This document shows positions 12,365-20,150 of a DNA stretch of 20,325 nucleotides, piece after piece. The position numbers and the translations under genes were made by a program. The notes below the pieces were generated by a model, which did no database searches, was not told the DNA's origin, and worked only from the letters and a program-made list of their open reading frames with translations. Numbering within the stretch: the stretch's first letter is position 1; each line of letters begins with the position of its first letter. The stretch is from a virus: IMG/VR virus record IMGVR_UViG_3300017727_000229, positions 1 through 20,325 of that record; one strand, 5' to 3'.

Positions 12365-14308
12365 ATGCTACAAAAACTTAATTTCAAACCGGGTTTCAAT
12401 AAACAAGTCACAGAATCAGGCGCAGAATCTCAATGGGTAGATGGGGACTTTGTTAGATTTAGGTATGGCTTACCTGAAAAAATAGGTGGATGGTCACAAC
12501 TTACCAATTCTAACAAAACTTTACCAGGCGCAGCGCGTGCACAACATTCTTTTGTATCTTTAAACGGAGAAAAATATGCAGCGATTGGTACATCGCAAGG
12601 TTTATTTTTATATTATAATGAGCAGTTTTATGATATTACTCCTTTAGATACAGCCATCACCGGAGCAACCTTTGATGCTACATCAGGTTCAGCAACGGTC
12701 ACGGTAAATAAAACATCACATGGTCTACAAGAAGGACGTTATGTAACTTTTTCATCTGTTACCGTCCCAACAGGATCTGGTTATGCAACAACCGATTTTA
12801 CTGATAACACTTTTGAAATTACCAATGTTACAGTTAATTCGTTTGATATTATAATGCCTTCAAATTCAGCGGGTACTACATCAGGCACGGGTTCAACAAC
12901 AATTGGTCCTTATGTTATTGTTGGTCCAACTTTTCAAACAGCTAACTTCGGTTGGGGAACATCGTATTGGAATGATTCAACCTGGGGAACAGCAAGAACT
13001 GCAACAAGTGTAGTCCTTGATCCGGGTTTATGGTCTTTAGATAATTTTGGTCAAATACTTATTGCAACTATTTTAAATGGTAAAACATTTACATGGGATG
13101 CAGGAGGTCCAGATGGAAAAGGTGCAAGAGCAACGGTTATGGCTAATGCACCTACTAAAACAAGATTAACACAAGTATCGGATAGAGATAGACATGTATT
13201 TCATTTTGGAACAGAAACTACAATCGGTGATACAACGACTCAAGATCCAATGTTTATAAGATTTTCAAACCAAGAAGATTTTAATACATATACTCCAACT
13301 GCAACCAACACTGCAGGAACCTTTAGATTAGATAAAGGAAATGTTATCGTTGGAGCCGTATCCGGTAAAGATTATACATTAGTATTAACTGATTCATCAG
13401 CTTATGTTATTCAGTTTGTTGGTCCACCTTTTACTTTTTCTGTTAGGCAGGTGGGTACAAATTGTGGTTTAATTGGTCAAAACGCTTTATCATATTCTAA
13501 TGGTGTTGTATTTTGGATGTCAGGTGAAGGTGGATTTTTTATGTATGATGGTACTGTTAAAATGCTACCTTGTCTTGTTGAAGACTTTGTATTTACAACA
13601 ACTGGAGATAATTTAGGGGTTAATTACAGTTCTAGTCAACTAATATATTGTGAACATAATACTTTATATAATGAAATAAACTGGTTTTATCCAAAAGCCA
13701 ACACAACTCAAATAAATAGATGTGTTACTTATAATTATGGTGAAAATTGTTGGACAACATCATCTCTTTCTAGAAGTTCTTATGTTGATCAAGGAGTTTT
13801 TAATAACCCTTACGCAACCGATTATGATAAAACTTTAACTCCTACTTTTCCAATACAAGGAATAAGTAATTTATTCGGTGCATCAATTTACTATGCTCAT
13901 GAAATAGGAACTGATCAAGTGAATAGCATTACTGGTACAACTTCTATTAATGCTTCTATTCAATCAGGTGATTTTGATATTAGTGCAAGGCAAAGTGCTT
14001 TAGGTCAAACAACAGGTGCAGCTGATTTTAGAGGAGATGGTGAATTTATTATGTCTATGAAAAGATTTATACCAGATTTTAAAGTTCTTACAGATGAAGC
14101 TAAAATTACTTTATTATTAAACAATTATCCAAGTGATAAAGCAGTTGGTTCAAATCTTGGTCCCTTTACAGTTTCATCATCTACTGATAAAGTAGATACA
14201 CGTGCTAGAGGAAGATTACTTGCAATTAAAATAGAAAATGATGATGTAGGTCAAACTTGGCGTTATGGCACATTAAGAGTAGATATAAAACCAGATGGAA
14301 GAAGATAA
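12365..14308 (+). CDS. Tail hub/nozzle protein, P22 gp10-like
   Basis: 647 residues. The N-terminus (MLQKLNFKPGFNKQVTESGAESQWVDGDFVRFRYGLPEKIGGWSQL, 1-46) and the C-terminus (RARGRLLAIKIENDDVGQTWRYGTLRVDIKPDGRR) are the hallmark ends of the P22 gp10-like packaged-DNA stabilisation family, whose members make the tail nozzle below the adaptor ring. A short beta domain with SHGLQEGRYVTFS is inserted at residues about 108-182 and recurs in the 5832 protein. The middle has propeller-like repeats (LDPGLWSLDNFGQILIATILNGKTFTWD, VGAVSGKDYTLVLTDSSAYVIQFVG, LSYSNGVVFWMSGEGGFFMYDG). Start: ATG without a clear ribosome site, conserved by the FKPG block. The gene is separated from the adaptor genes by the fibre array. 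Confidence 0.87.
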   Translation: MLQKLNFKPGFNKQVTESGAESQWVDGDFVRFRYGLPEKIGGWSQLTNSNKTLPGAARAQHSFVSLNGEKYAAIGTSQGLFLYYNEQFYDITPLDTAITGATFDATSGSATVTVNKTSHGLQEGRYVTFSSVTVPTGSGYATTDFTDNTFEITNVTVNSFDIIMPSNSAGTTSGTGSTTIGPYVIVGPTFQTANFGWGTSYWNDSTWGTARTATSVVLDPGLWSLDNFGQILIATILNGKTFTWDAGGPDGKGARATVMANAPTKTRLTQVSDRDRHVFHFGTETTIGDTTTQDPMFIRFSNQEDFNTYTPTATNTAGTFRLDKGNVIVGAVSGKDYTLVLTDSSAYVIQFVGPPFTFSVRQVGTNCGLIGQNALSYSNGVVFWMSGEGGFFMYDGTVKMLPCLVEDFVFTTTGDNLGVNYSSSQLIYCEHNTLYNEINWFYPKANTTQINRCVTYNYGENCWTTSSLSRSSYVDQGVFNNPYATDYDKTLTPTFPIQGISNLFGASIYYAHEIGTDQVNSITGTTSINASIQSGDFDISARQSALGQTTGAADFRGDGEFIMSMKRFIPDFKVLTDEAKITLLLNNYPSDKAVGSNLGPFTVSSSTDKVDTRARGRLLAIKIENDDVGQTWRYGTLRVDIKPDGRR

Positions 14309-14472
14309 TGGCTAAAATAACTGCATATATACCAGAACCAAAACAAGAGTATGAAGTAGACAACCAAAGACAAATTTTAGAATCTGTTGAGACTTTAAAA
14401 AACCAACTTAATTTTTCATTTCAAAATGATTTAAAAGAAGAACAAAATACATATAATTATTTTTTATCCTAA
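14308..14472 (+). CDS. Small conserved tail-region protein
   Basis: 54 residues. The frame is open upstream to 14257, but ATG 14308 is preferred since it sits in TAATG with the gp10-like stop and its translation is the conserved form: MAKITAYIPEPKQEYEVDNQRQILESVETLKNQLNFSFQNDLKEEQNTYNYFLS. That block (IPxPKQEYxVDNQRQILESxxTxKNQLNFSFQxDLKxE) recurs in marine phages at this location. It is helical and charged, likely a coiled-coil trimer similar in nature to tail-needle bundles. This is a guess from composition and position, not a recognised family. Coupled to both neighbours by one-base overlaps. Confidence 0.7.
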   Translation: MAKITAYIPEPKQEYEVDNQRQILESVETLKNQLNFSFQNDLKEEQNTYNYFLS

Positions 14473-14807
14473 TGACTATACAATATAAAAGCGAAGTATT
14501 TAATTTAACTACTACTAATTTAACTACAGTGTTGACTATAGCAGTGTCAGCAGTAGCTATTGTTAAAACTGTACAAGCTGTTCATGATACAGCTAGTAAT
14601 GTAGATACCCATTTAGTTTTAAAAAAATCTGGTGGGTCAGACACTAAAATTTCTTATGAAGAATTAAATAAAAGTACATCAGATATGCTTAAAAATACCT
14701 TGAATTTGGAAGCAGGAGATGTTATAAAAATGCAAGCAGGAACAGCAAATCAAATAACAGGTGTTGTAAGTTATGCTTTGATAGACAGATCACAGGAGAA
14801 TGGATAA
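14472..14807 (+). CDS. Small beta-rich virion protein
   Basis: 111 residues. LTTTNLTTVLTIAVSAVAIVKTVQAVHDTASNVDTHLVLKKSGGSDTKISYEELN is followed by LNLEAGDVIKMQAGTANQITGVVSYALIDRSQENG. The layout (strand, short turn with asparagine, LEAGDVxxMQAGTANxxxGVVSYAxIDR) is that of small phage tail proteins found with gp10-like hubs. It shares the alternate-strand plan of the 8747 and 3398-family proteins. No membrane or catalytic features. Coupled to both neighbours (TAATG at either end). Confidence 0.65.
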   Translation: MTIQYKSEVFNLTTTNLTTVLTIAVSAVAIVKTVQAVHDTASNVDTHLVLKKSGGSDTKISYEELNKSTSDMLKNTLNLEAGDVIKMQAGTANQITGVVSYALIDRSQENG

Positions 14808-15040
14808 TGGCAAATGAAGATTTATTAAAAATACACTGTACAACTACAGTGATTATTAGAAATACTAAAACCAATAAAATATATAAAGATGAAACAGAAA
14901 AAGAGTCCGATATAGCTGATCCTAATACTGAAACAACAGCAGAACATATTGCTCAGGATGTTGAAATACAGGTTTCACCTAAAGGATTGAATGCACTACA
15001 GAAAGTAATGAATCAAAAAAATGATAAATCAGACTCCTAA
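14807..15040 (+). CDS. Small conserved hypothetical protein
   Basis: 77 residues. MANEDLLKIHCTTTVIIRNTKTNKIYKDETEKESDIADPNTETTAEHIAQDVEIQVSPKGLNALQKVMNQKNDKSDS. A short beta pair (VIIRNTKTNKIY) leads to an acidic DPNTxTTAEHIxxDVxIxV segment known from marine phage tail-hub regions. A charged helical tail follows. One cysteine; no metal site. The last 20 bases overlap the glycosyltransferase gene in another frame. Function unknown. Confidence 0.65.
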   Translation: MANEDLLKIHCTTTVIIRNTKTNKIYKDETEKESDIADPNTETTAEHIAQDVEIQVSPKGLNALQKVMNQKNDKSDS

Positions 15041-15962
15041 AGGCGGAACAGAACTTCAATTTGAATATTTAAGAAAATATGTTGATCCTAAGTTATTGGA
15101 TCAAGTATCTATTTGCACATCGGTGCCTGAAAAAATTCCGTTAAATCCAAATAAATTAAATATACTTTGGCAAAAAAATTCATATGATCAAGGTAACTTA
15201 GCACCATGGTTTCAAGATAAATCTAATCATCATAAATATGATTGGTATGTATTTAATTCTAATTGGAATTTTGAAAAATTTATAAAGGTATTTGATCTAC
15301 CAACAGAAAAATGTTTAGTAATTAAAAACGGAATAGATACAATTGAACCTATACCTACTATTTATAAAAAAAATGATCCTATAAAAATTATACATCATTG
15401 CACACCTTGGAGAGGACTAAGTGTTTTATTAGGTGCAATGCAACTTGTTAAAAATCCATTAATAACTTTAGATGTTTATTCATCAACAGAAGTATATGGT
15501 AAAAGTTTTTATGATCAAACAGATGATCAATACAAAGAACTTTATGAACAAGCAAAACAATTAAGTAATGTAAATTATATTGGATATAAACCCAATGAAT
15601 ATATTAAAGAAAATTTAAAAGATTATAGATTATTTGTTTACCCAAGTATCTGGGAAGAAACATTTTGTATATCAGCATTAGAAGCTATGGCTGCAGGTCT
15701 ATATTGCGTAATGACAAACTTTGGTGCGTTATATGAAACTTGCGCTGAGTTTCCAATGTATATTCCGTACTCTAACAACTATGAAAATTTAGCTAGAAAA
15801 TTTGCTGCTGGAATAGAGGTTGCTGCACAATCACTTGAAGCACCTGGAATCCAGGATCATTTAAAAATGCAAAAAGATTATGTTAATAGATTCTATAATT
15901 GGAATGTTAAATCAATAAATTGGACTAGATTTTTACAAGGAGCAATTAATGCAAAACAATAA
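15021..15962 (+). CDS. GT-B glycosyltransferase (GT4-like)
   Basis: 313 residues. The PKGGTELQ motif (6-13) is the glycine-rich acceptor-side loop of GT4 enzymes. IHHCTPWRGLSVLLGAMQLV (124-143) is the linker-to-donor-domain start, with Arg131 in the usual donor-phosphate position. FVYPSIWEETFCISALEAMAAGLYCVMTNFGALYET (205-240) contains the EX7E motif (Glu213 and Glu221) that binds the nucleotide sugar. It probably transfers a sugar from an activated donor to an acceptor in the cytoplasm; donor and acceptor are unknown. The enzyme lacks a long leading strand before GGTE, a compact form known in marine phages. It overlaps the previous gene by 20 bases and the next glycosyltransferase by 14, so the two are likely co-expressed. 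Confidence 0.83.
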   Translation: MINQTPKGGTELQFEYLRKYVDPKLLDQVSICTSVPEKIPLNPNKLNILWQKNSYDQGNLAPWFQDKSNHHKYDWYVFNSNWNFEKFIKVFDLPTEKCLVIKNGIDTIEPIPTIYKKNDPIKIIHHCTPWRGLSVLLGAMQLVKNPLITLDVYSSTEVYGKSFYDQTDDQYKELYEQAKQLSNVNYIGYKPNEYIKENLKDYRLFVYPSIWEETFCISALEAMAAGLYCVMTNFGALYETCAEFPMYIPYSNNYENLARKFAAGIEVAAQSLEAPGIQDHLKMQKDYVNRFYNWNVKSINWTRFLQGAINAKQ

Positions 15963-16863
15963 ACCTATTTGGTTCAATGAAAATAATAAAATTAATCCCA
16001 ACAAAGATACTTATCAAACAGAAAAAGTAGAAAAAGTAGATTCTTCTATAACTGAAATTGATTTAAGTTCATCAAAAAAAAATTACAAAATAATGGTATG
16101 TACCCCTTGTCATAGTGAAGTGTCTATGCATTACACGCAAGCAGTATTAAAGTTTCAATTAGATTGTATAAGAAAAAATATACTGGTTAGTTTTACCTTA
16201 TTAAAATCATCATTAGTTACTCAAGGAAGAAATTTATGTGTGGCTGAGTTTTTAAATCATGAAGACAATTATGATTATTTATTATTTATTGATTCTGATA
16301 TTTCTTTTAAAAGTGAAACTATATTTAAAATGATTGAACAAGATAAAGATTTAATTGCATGTCCCTATCCAATGAAGACTTTTGACACAGATAAAATGTG
16401 GAAAAAAATAAAAAAAACAGATGTGGTTAAAACAGAAAAAGATATGTTATCATCAGGATATATGTATCCAATTAAAGTTGATGAAAATGAATTAATAGTT
16501 GATAAAGGAGTTATGAGAGTGACTCATGCGCCAACTGGTTGTATGCTTATTAAGAGAAATGTTATAGAAAAATTAATTAAAAAACACCCTGAATTAGAGA
16601 TATATCAACCAACTGTTATTAATGGTAAAGAAGTTAAAAAAGAAAATTTTTATAATCTATTTGATACATTACACGACACAGAAACTAAAAGATACTTTGG
16701 AGAAGATTTTGGATTTTGTCAAAGATGGACAGATATAGGTGGAGAAGTATATGTTTATATAATGGACTATATATCTCACATAGGAGATCATGAATATTGT
16801 GGTAGATATTATGATCAATTAGTTAATTTAAAACGTGTTGACGTTGATAAAAAAATCAAATAA
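15949..16863 (+). CDS. GT-A fold glycosyltransferase-like protein
   Basis: 304 residues, AAGGAG (15937-15942) 6 bases before ATG. After a charged 45-residue leader, YKIMVCTPCHSEVSMHY opens a Rossmann-like GT-A domain. The metal-binding motif is LLFIDSDISF with Asp115 and Asp117 as DXD. Further marks are QGRNLCVAEF (92-101), HAPTGCMLIKRNVIEKL (193-209), GEDFGFCQRW (251-260) and HIGDHEYCG (277-285), the last giving His277 as the likely C-terminal metal ligand. It probably uses an NDP-sugar and a divalent metal. Together with the GT-B enzyme it may build a two-sugar decoration on virion or host glycans. The target is not identified. Confidence 0.78.
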   Translation: MQNNKPIWFNENNKINPNKDTYQTEKVEKVDSSITEIDLSSSKKNYKIMVCTPCHSEVSMHYTQAVLKFQLDCIRKNILVSFTLLKSSLVTQGRNLCVAEFLNHEDNYDYLLFIDSDISFKSETIFKMIEQDKDLIACPYPMKTFDTDKMWKKIKKTDVVKTEKDMLSSGYMYPIKVDENELIVDKGVMRVTHAPTGCMLIKRNVIEKLIKKHPELEIYQPTVINGKEVKKENFYNLFDTLHDTETKRYFGEDFGFCQRWTDIGGEVYVYIMDYISHIGDHEYCGRYYDQLVNLKRVDVDKKIK

Positions 16864-16871
16864 AGTATAGT
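16844..16871 (+). promoter_or_regulatory. Sigma70-like promoter before internal-protein genes
   Basis: TTGATA (16844-16849) and TATAGT (16866-16871), each 5 of 6 matches to consensus, are 16 bases apart. The -35 box lies inside the end of the glycosyltransferase gene. Expected start near 16878, giving a leader of about 40 bases that contains CAGG (16877-16880) and CCTG (16890-16893) as a weak hairpin. It would start a separate message for the genes from 16920 on. Confidence 0.5.
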
Positions 16872-16919
16872 ATTTACAGGAAATCTACGCCTGCTTAACA
16901 GTATAAACATATTTAAAAC

Positions 16920-18104
16920 ATGGCAATAAACAGATCATTAATAAACAGACAATTACGTATGGGTGGAGGTATAATGAACCTTAGACCCAGAGAAGATTAT
17001 TTTGTTGGGGGTATTGTTAAATCCATTACTAAAGGTATTAAAGGTGCAGTTAAAGGTGCCGCTAAAACTATAAAAAAAGTTGCAAAATCACCTATAGGTA
17101 AAGCAGCTATTATAGGTGGCCTAGGTATGTATGCAGGTGGACTAGGTCCTTTCGCAGGACTTAAAGGTGCAGGTTTTTTAAAAAATATAGGAATTGGTGG
17201 ATTAGCTAAAAAATTTTCTAACATGGGAACATTAGGTAAAACTGCAGCTGTTTTTGCAGGTGGTTCTTTATTAGGTGGTCTTATGTCTAAAGCACAACAA
17301 GGTGATGAAGAAGCAATTGCAGCTACACAAGATGTAGGTTCATTAAGAAGTTATTTAGAATCAGGTTATAGAAATTTAGGTTATGATGAAAAAGAAATTC
17401 CATCTTTAGTGGAACAAGGTGTGTCTGAATATACTTCAGCTTCAGGTGGTTATGCTTCAGGTGGTAGGGTTGAGTATGGTGATGGAACTCCAGATGATTT
17501 ATATAGTAAATCATATGAAAGAGTTATGGAATTAATGGATGAAGGGTACGACTTTGGTTCAGCTGTTAAAAAATATATGGAAGAAACAAGAGATAAAGAA
17601 GCTGATGGCGGTAGAATAGGTTATGCAGGTGGAACACCAAGAATAAGAAATGTGGACACAATGAGCAGAAGCAGTTTAACTAAAGCTTTAAATGCTATGG
17701 AAATACCAGAAACAGATTCTAGAGATTTTGATGATAATAAAATTAGAGAACTTTTAATAAAATTTGCTCCAGATTTGTATAAATCTGGATATGCTAATGG
17801 AGGTAGAATAGGTTATGCTTTAGGTACTCCGGAACAAAATGCTATAAAAGCATCCGGCATCATGAATCTACCATTAAATCAAAACCCTGCAGGAGTGACT
17901 GAATTAGACCTTAGAGAAACAGGTGGATTTATTCCTCCAGTTGGTGTAAAAGAAAAAGCAGATGACATTCCTGCAATGTTAGCAAATAATGAATTTGTAT
18001 TTACAGCAGATGCTGTAAGAGGAATGGGTGAAGGTAATGTCAACAAAGGAGCACAACGTATGTATGACATGATGAAAAAATTAGAAAAAGGTGGTAGAGT
18101 ATAA
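16920..18104 (+). CDS. Putative internal virion / membrane-active protein with GGRIGYA repeats
   Basis: 394 residues. Residues 1-31 (MGGGIMNLRPREDYFVGG) form a conserved start; no ribosome site precedes ATG 16920, while GGAGGT precedes Met19 (ATG 16974), which is an alternative start. Residues 32-126 are a lysine-glycine-alanine amphipathic region with hydrophobic stretches (KAAIIGGLGMYAGGLGPF, GFLKNIGIGGLAKKF, TAAVFAGGSLLGGLM), suited to inserting into membranes. Three copies of A-x-GGR-(I/V)-x-Y-x-x-GTP lie at 178-191, 228-240 and 291-304, separated by short helical domains. The C-terminus (GGFIPPVGVKEKADDIPAMLANNEFVFTADAVRGMGEGNVNKGAQRMYDMMKKLEKGG) is a conserved marine phage block. Probably a virion protein released at infection; the role is inferred. 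Confidence 0.7.
   Translation: MAINRSLINRQLRMGGGIMNLRPREDYFVGGIVKSITKGIKGAVKGAAKTIKKVAKSPIGKAAIIGGLGMYAGGLGPFAGLKGAGFLKNIGIGGLAKKFSNMGTLGKTAAVFAGGSLLGGLMSKAQQGDEEAIAATQDVGSLRSYLESGYRNLGYDEKEIPSLVEQGVSEYTSASGGYASGGRVEYGDGTPDDLYSKSYERVMELMDEGYDFGSAVKKYMEETRDKEADGGRIGYAGGTPRIRNVDTMSRSSLTKALNAMEIPETDSRDFDDNKIRELLIKFAPDLYKSGYANGGRIGYALGTPEQNAIKASGIMNLPLNQNPAGVTELDLRETGGFIPPVGVKEKADDIPAMLANNEFVFTADAVRGMGEGNVNKGAQRMYDMMKKLEKGGRV
17451..17831 (+). repeat. Three GGR(I/V)xYxxGTP motifs
   Basis: Encoded motif copies at 17451-17492, 17601-17639 and 17790-17831: YASGGRVEYGDGTP, ADGGRIGYAGGTP, YANGGRIGYALGTP. Each begins a predicted short domain and follows a charged helix, so they may be linkers or binding loops. 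The same GGRIGYA-type motif is seen widely in marine phage virion proteins. The function is unknown. The final residues of the protein (EKGGRV) look like a broken fourth copy. Confidence 0.7.
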
Positions 18105-18973
18105 TGGCTGAAACAGTTACAAATATAACTAGACCAGCACCTTTTATAGAAGCTGCAGGTAAAACTTATTTAACAGATTTACAAAGAGGAATAGGTTCTT
18201 ATAAAAAAGCTGATTTATCAAAAACATTAGGACCACAATTTGTAGCAGGACTTGATCCTTTACAACAACAGGCCCAAGGTTTAGCAGTATCAGGTATTGG
18301 TGGTTATCAACCATTTCTACAACAAGCTCAAGCAGATGCACAACAAGCTAGTCAATTTGTTGGTCCACAAGCTTACCAACAATTTATGTCTCCGTATCAA
18401 AAAGATATTATTGATACTACTCTTCAAGAATTTGATGTACAATCTGCAAAAGGTTTGCCAGGATTAGCACAAAGAGCAATTAGTGCAGGTGCATTTGGCG
18501 GAGGTAGAGAAGGTGTACAAAGAGCAGAATATCAACAATCTTCTGATAGAAATAGAGCAGCATTGCAAGCGCAATTACTTGGCCAAGGTTTCAGTCAAGC
18601 ACAAGCCGCAGCTGGTCAAGCTTTTGGTCAACAACAACAATTAGCATCGAGTCAATTAGGTTTAGGTCAAGCACAACAAGCATTCTTAGGTCAAGATGTT
18701 GGAGCACTATCAACTTTCGGTGGATTTAACCAAGCTCAAAGACAAGCAGAATTATCTGCTCAACAACAATTAGCACAACAACAAATGATGCAGCCTTTAA
18801 CAGCTGCACAACAATATGGTGCGGGTGTTACAGGTTTAATATCTGGATATCCGGGTCAAACTATGCAACAAACTTCACCTTCACCAACTGCAGTTCAAAC
18901 TGGAATTGGTTTAGGTTCTACCTTAGCTGGTATGTATAGAGCATTTAACACACCAGGTGTATTGAATAGTTAA
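18104..18973 (+). CDS. Glutamine-rich internal virion protein
   Basis: 289 residues, 54 of them glutamine by my count. Its start shares a base with the previous stop. Residues 1-50 form an N-terminal region, and 51-110 a helical, Q-rich segment ending FMSPYQKDIIDTTLQEF. Next is the conserved core AISAGAFGGGREGVQRAEYQQSSDRNRAALQAQLLGQGF (125-163), then long Q/A helices (164-240) and a hydrophobic, glycine-rich end (LISGYPG, GIGLGSTLAGMYRAF). The core is known from marine phages beside other internal proteins. Composition suggests extended helical bundles, like ejection proteins of short-tailed phages that form the channel through the host envelope. The assignment is by context and composition. 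Confidence 0.68.
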   Translation: MAETVTNITRPAPFIEAAGKTYLTDLQRGIGSYKKADLSKTLGPQFVAGLDPLQQQAQGLAVSGIGGYQPFLQQAQADAQQASQFVGPQAYQQFMSPYQKDIIDTTLQEFDVQSAKGLPGLAQRAISAGAFGGGREGVQRAEYQQSSDRNRAALQAQLLGQGFSQAQAAAGQAFGQQQQLASSQLGLGQAQQAFLGQDVGALSTFGGFNQAQRQAELSAQQQLAQQQMMQPLTAAQQYGAGVTGLISGYPGQTMQQTSPSPTAVQTGIGLGSTLAGMYRAFNTPGVLNS

Positions 18974-18974
18974 T

Positions 18975-20141
18975 ATGAGCAGAATATTTAGAAGACCTAT
19001 GTTCAGAAAAGGTGGTCCCATCAATGATGGTATCATGACAGGTATTGTAGATAGAGAAAATCATGCTGAAGATCCTTTTGTAGGTGGCACAGATCAGTTT
19101 CCATATATGGCAAAACCTACTCAGTCTTCACCACAAATGAATTTACCAGATTTAAAATCTATGACAAAAGAAAACATAGATTTATTATTAGAAGCAGCTG
19201 GACCTAGAGGCGGATATGATCCTTTAACAACTTTATTATTAGAGTACGGACCACAAGCAGCTATAGAAAATAGAGGTGGTTCAACTTTACGTAATTTAAT
19301 TGCAGCAGGTGAAAAACCAATTGCAAACTTAATAGCTAGTAAACAAAAAGAAGATGATTTCTTGAGAAGCATCCGGACTCAGGCTACCGGGGCCGCTATG
19401 AAACAAAGAAGTGAATTAGAAGCTTCTGAAAGAGATAGATTATTTAAAACAGAACTAGCAGATAAACAAGCTGAACTAAATAGAGAATTATCTAATGCAG
19501 AAATTATTAATGCTAAAGCAAGAGCTGACGCTAAATACTTACAAGATTTAGAATTACAATCTAAAAAATCTCAATTAGATTACGACACAAGATCTAAATT
19601 ATTAAAAGAAGCTGATGAATTAGAACGTGGAACTACAGAAGATAAAATAAAAGAATTTACTCCTATTTACGCTGAAACTTACGATGATGAAGGCCCTGAT
19701 TTAACTAAAGGTAAAAGAAGAGCAACTTATGAAGTTACAATAAGAAAACAAATAGCTGAAAACTTTGGAGAAAATAAAGTTGGTGGCCATATTGATGTTG
19801 ATGTAGGTAATCAAAAAAAATTAAATTCATTTATGAAAAGTAGAATTAAAGCAGGTGGTGCACAAAAAATATACTACAACGTAAATGATGGCAAAGCATA
19901 TTTATTAACTGAACAAGGTTTACAACCAGTTGATTTAGCTGGAGGAACAGAACAAATAACAGAAGTAACTGAAACAACTCCAGGAGGAGAAACAGAAACA
20001 ATTAAAGAAACTTCTAGTATAGAAGATATATTTTCAGGTGCAGGTGAAACTGAATTAGATAAAAAAATAAAAGACAGAATTGCAAAAAACAAAGAAGCTA
20101 TAGAAGAGGGTCAGTCTACAATTAAAGGTCCTTTCAGATAG
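18975..20141 (+). CDS. Coiled-coil internal virion protein
   Basis: 388 residues, starting 1 base after the previous stop. N-terminus MSRIFRRPMFRKGGPINDGIMTGIVDR (1-27) is a conserved marine phage block; residues 60-125 form a mixed region (DLLLEAAGPRGGYDPLTTLLLEYGP, NLIASKQKEDD). Residues about 125-220 are a long charged coiled coil (ASERDRLFKTELADKQAELNRELSNAE, LDYDTRSKLLKEADELERG). The C-terminus is acidic with Thr/Glu-rich disorder and a final charged helix. It has the look of an internal core or ejection protein. Odd: codons 133-141 (19373-19397) are strongly G+C rich, with codons otherwise rare here. Confidence 0.66.
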   Translation: MSRIFRRPMFRKGGPINDGIMTGIVDRENHAEDPFVGGTDQFPYMAKPTQSSPQMNLPDLKSMTKENIDLLLEAAGPRGGYDPLTTLLLEYGPQAAIENRGGSTLRNLIAAGEKPIANLIASKQKEDDFLRSIRTQATGAAMKQRSELEASERDRLFKTELADKQAELNRELSNAEIINAKARADAKYLQDLELQSKKSQLDYDTRSKLLKEADELERGTTEDKIKEFTPIYAETYDDEGPDLTKGKRRATYEVTIRKQIAENFGENKVGGHIDVDVGNQKKLNSFMKSRIKAGGAQKIYYNVNDGKAYLLTEQGLQPVDLAGGTEQITEVTETTPGGETETIKETSSIEDIFSGAGETELDKKIKDRIAKNKEAIEEGQSTIKGPFR

Positions 20142-20150
20142 GACTTATAG

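Noticed and set aside
14257-14307. Longer start for the 14308 gene
   Set aside because: The extra residues are out-of-frame sequence of the gp10-like C-terminus; ATG 14308 in TAATG matches the coupling seen at neighbours.
16920-17300. Tape-measure protein (siphovirus)
   Set aside because: Too short, with glycine-rich amphipathic segments rather than a long coiled coil; gp4-like and gp10-like genes argue for a short tail.
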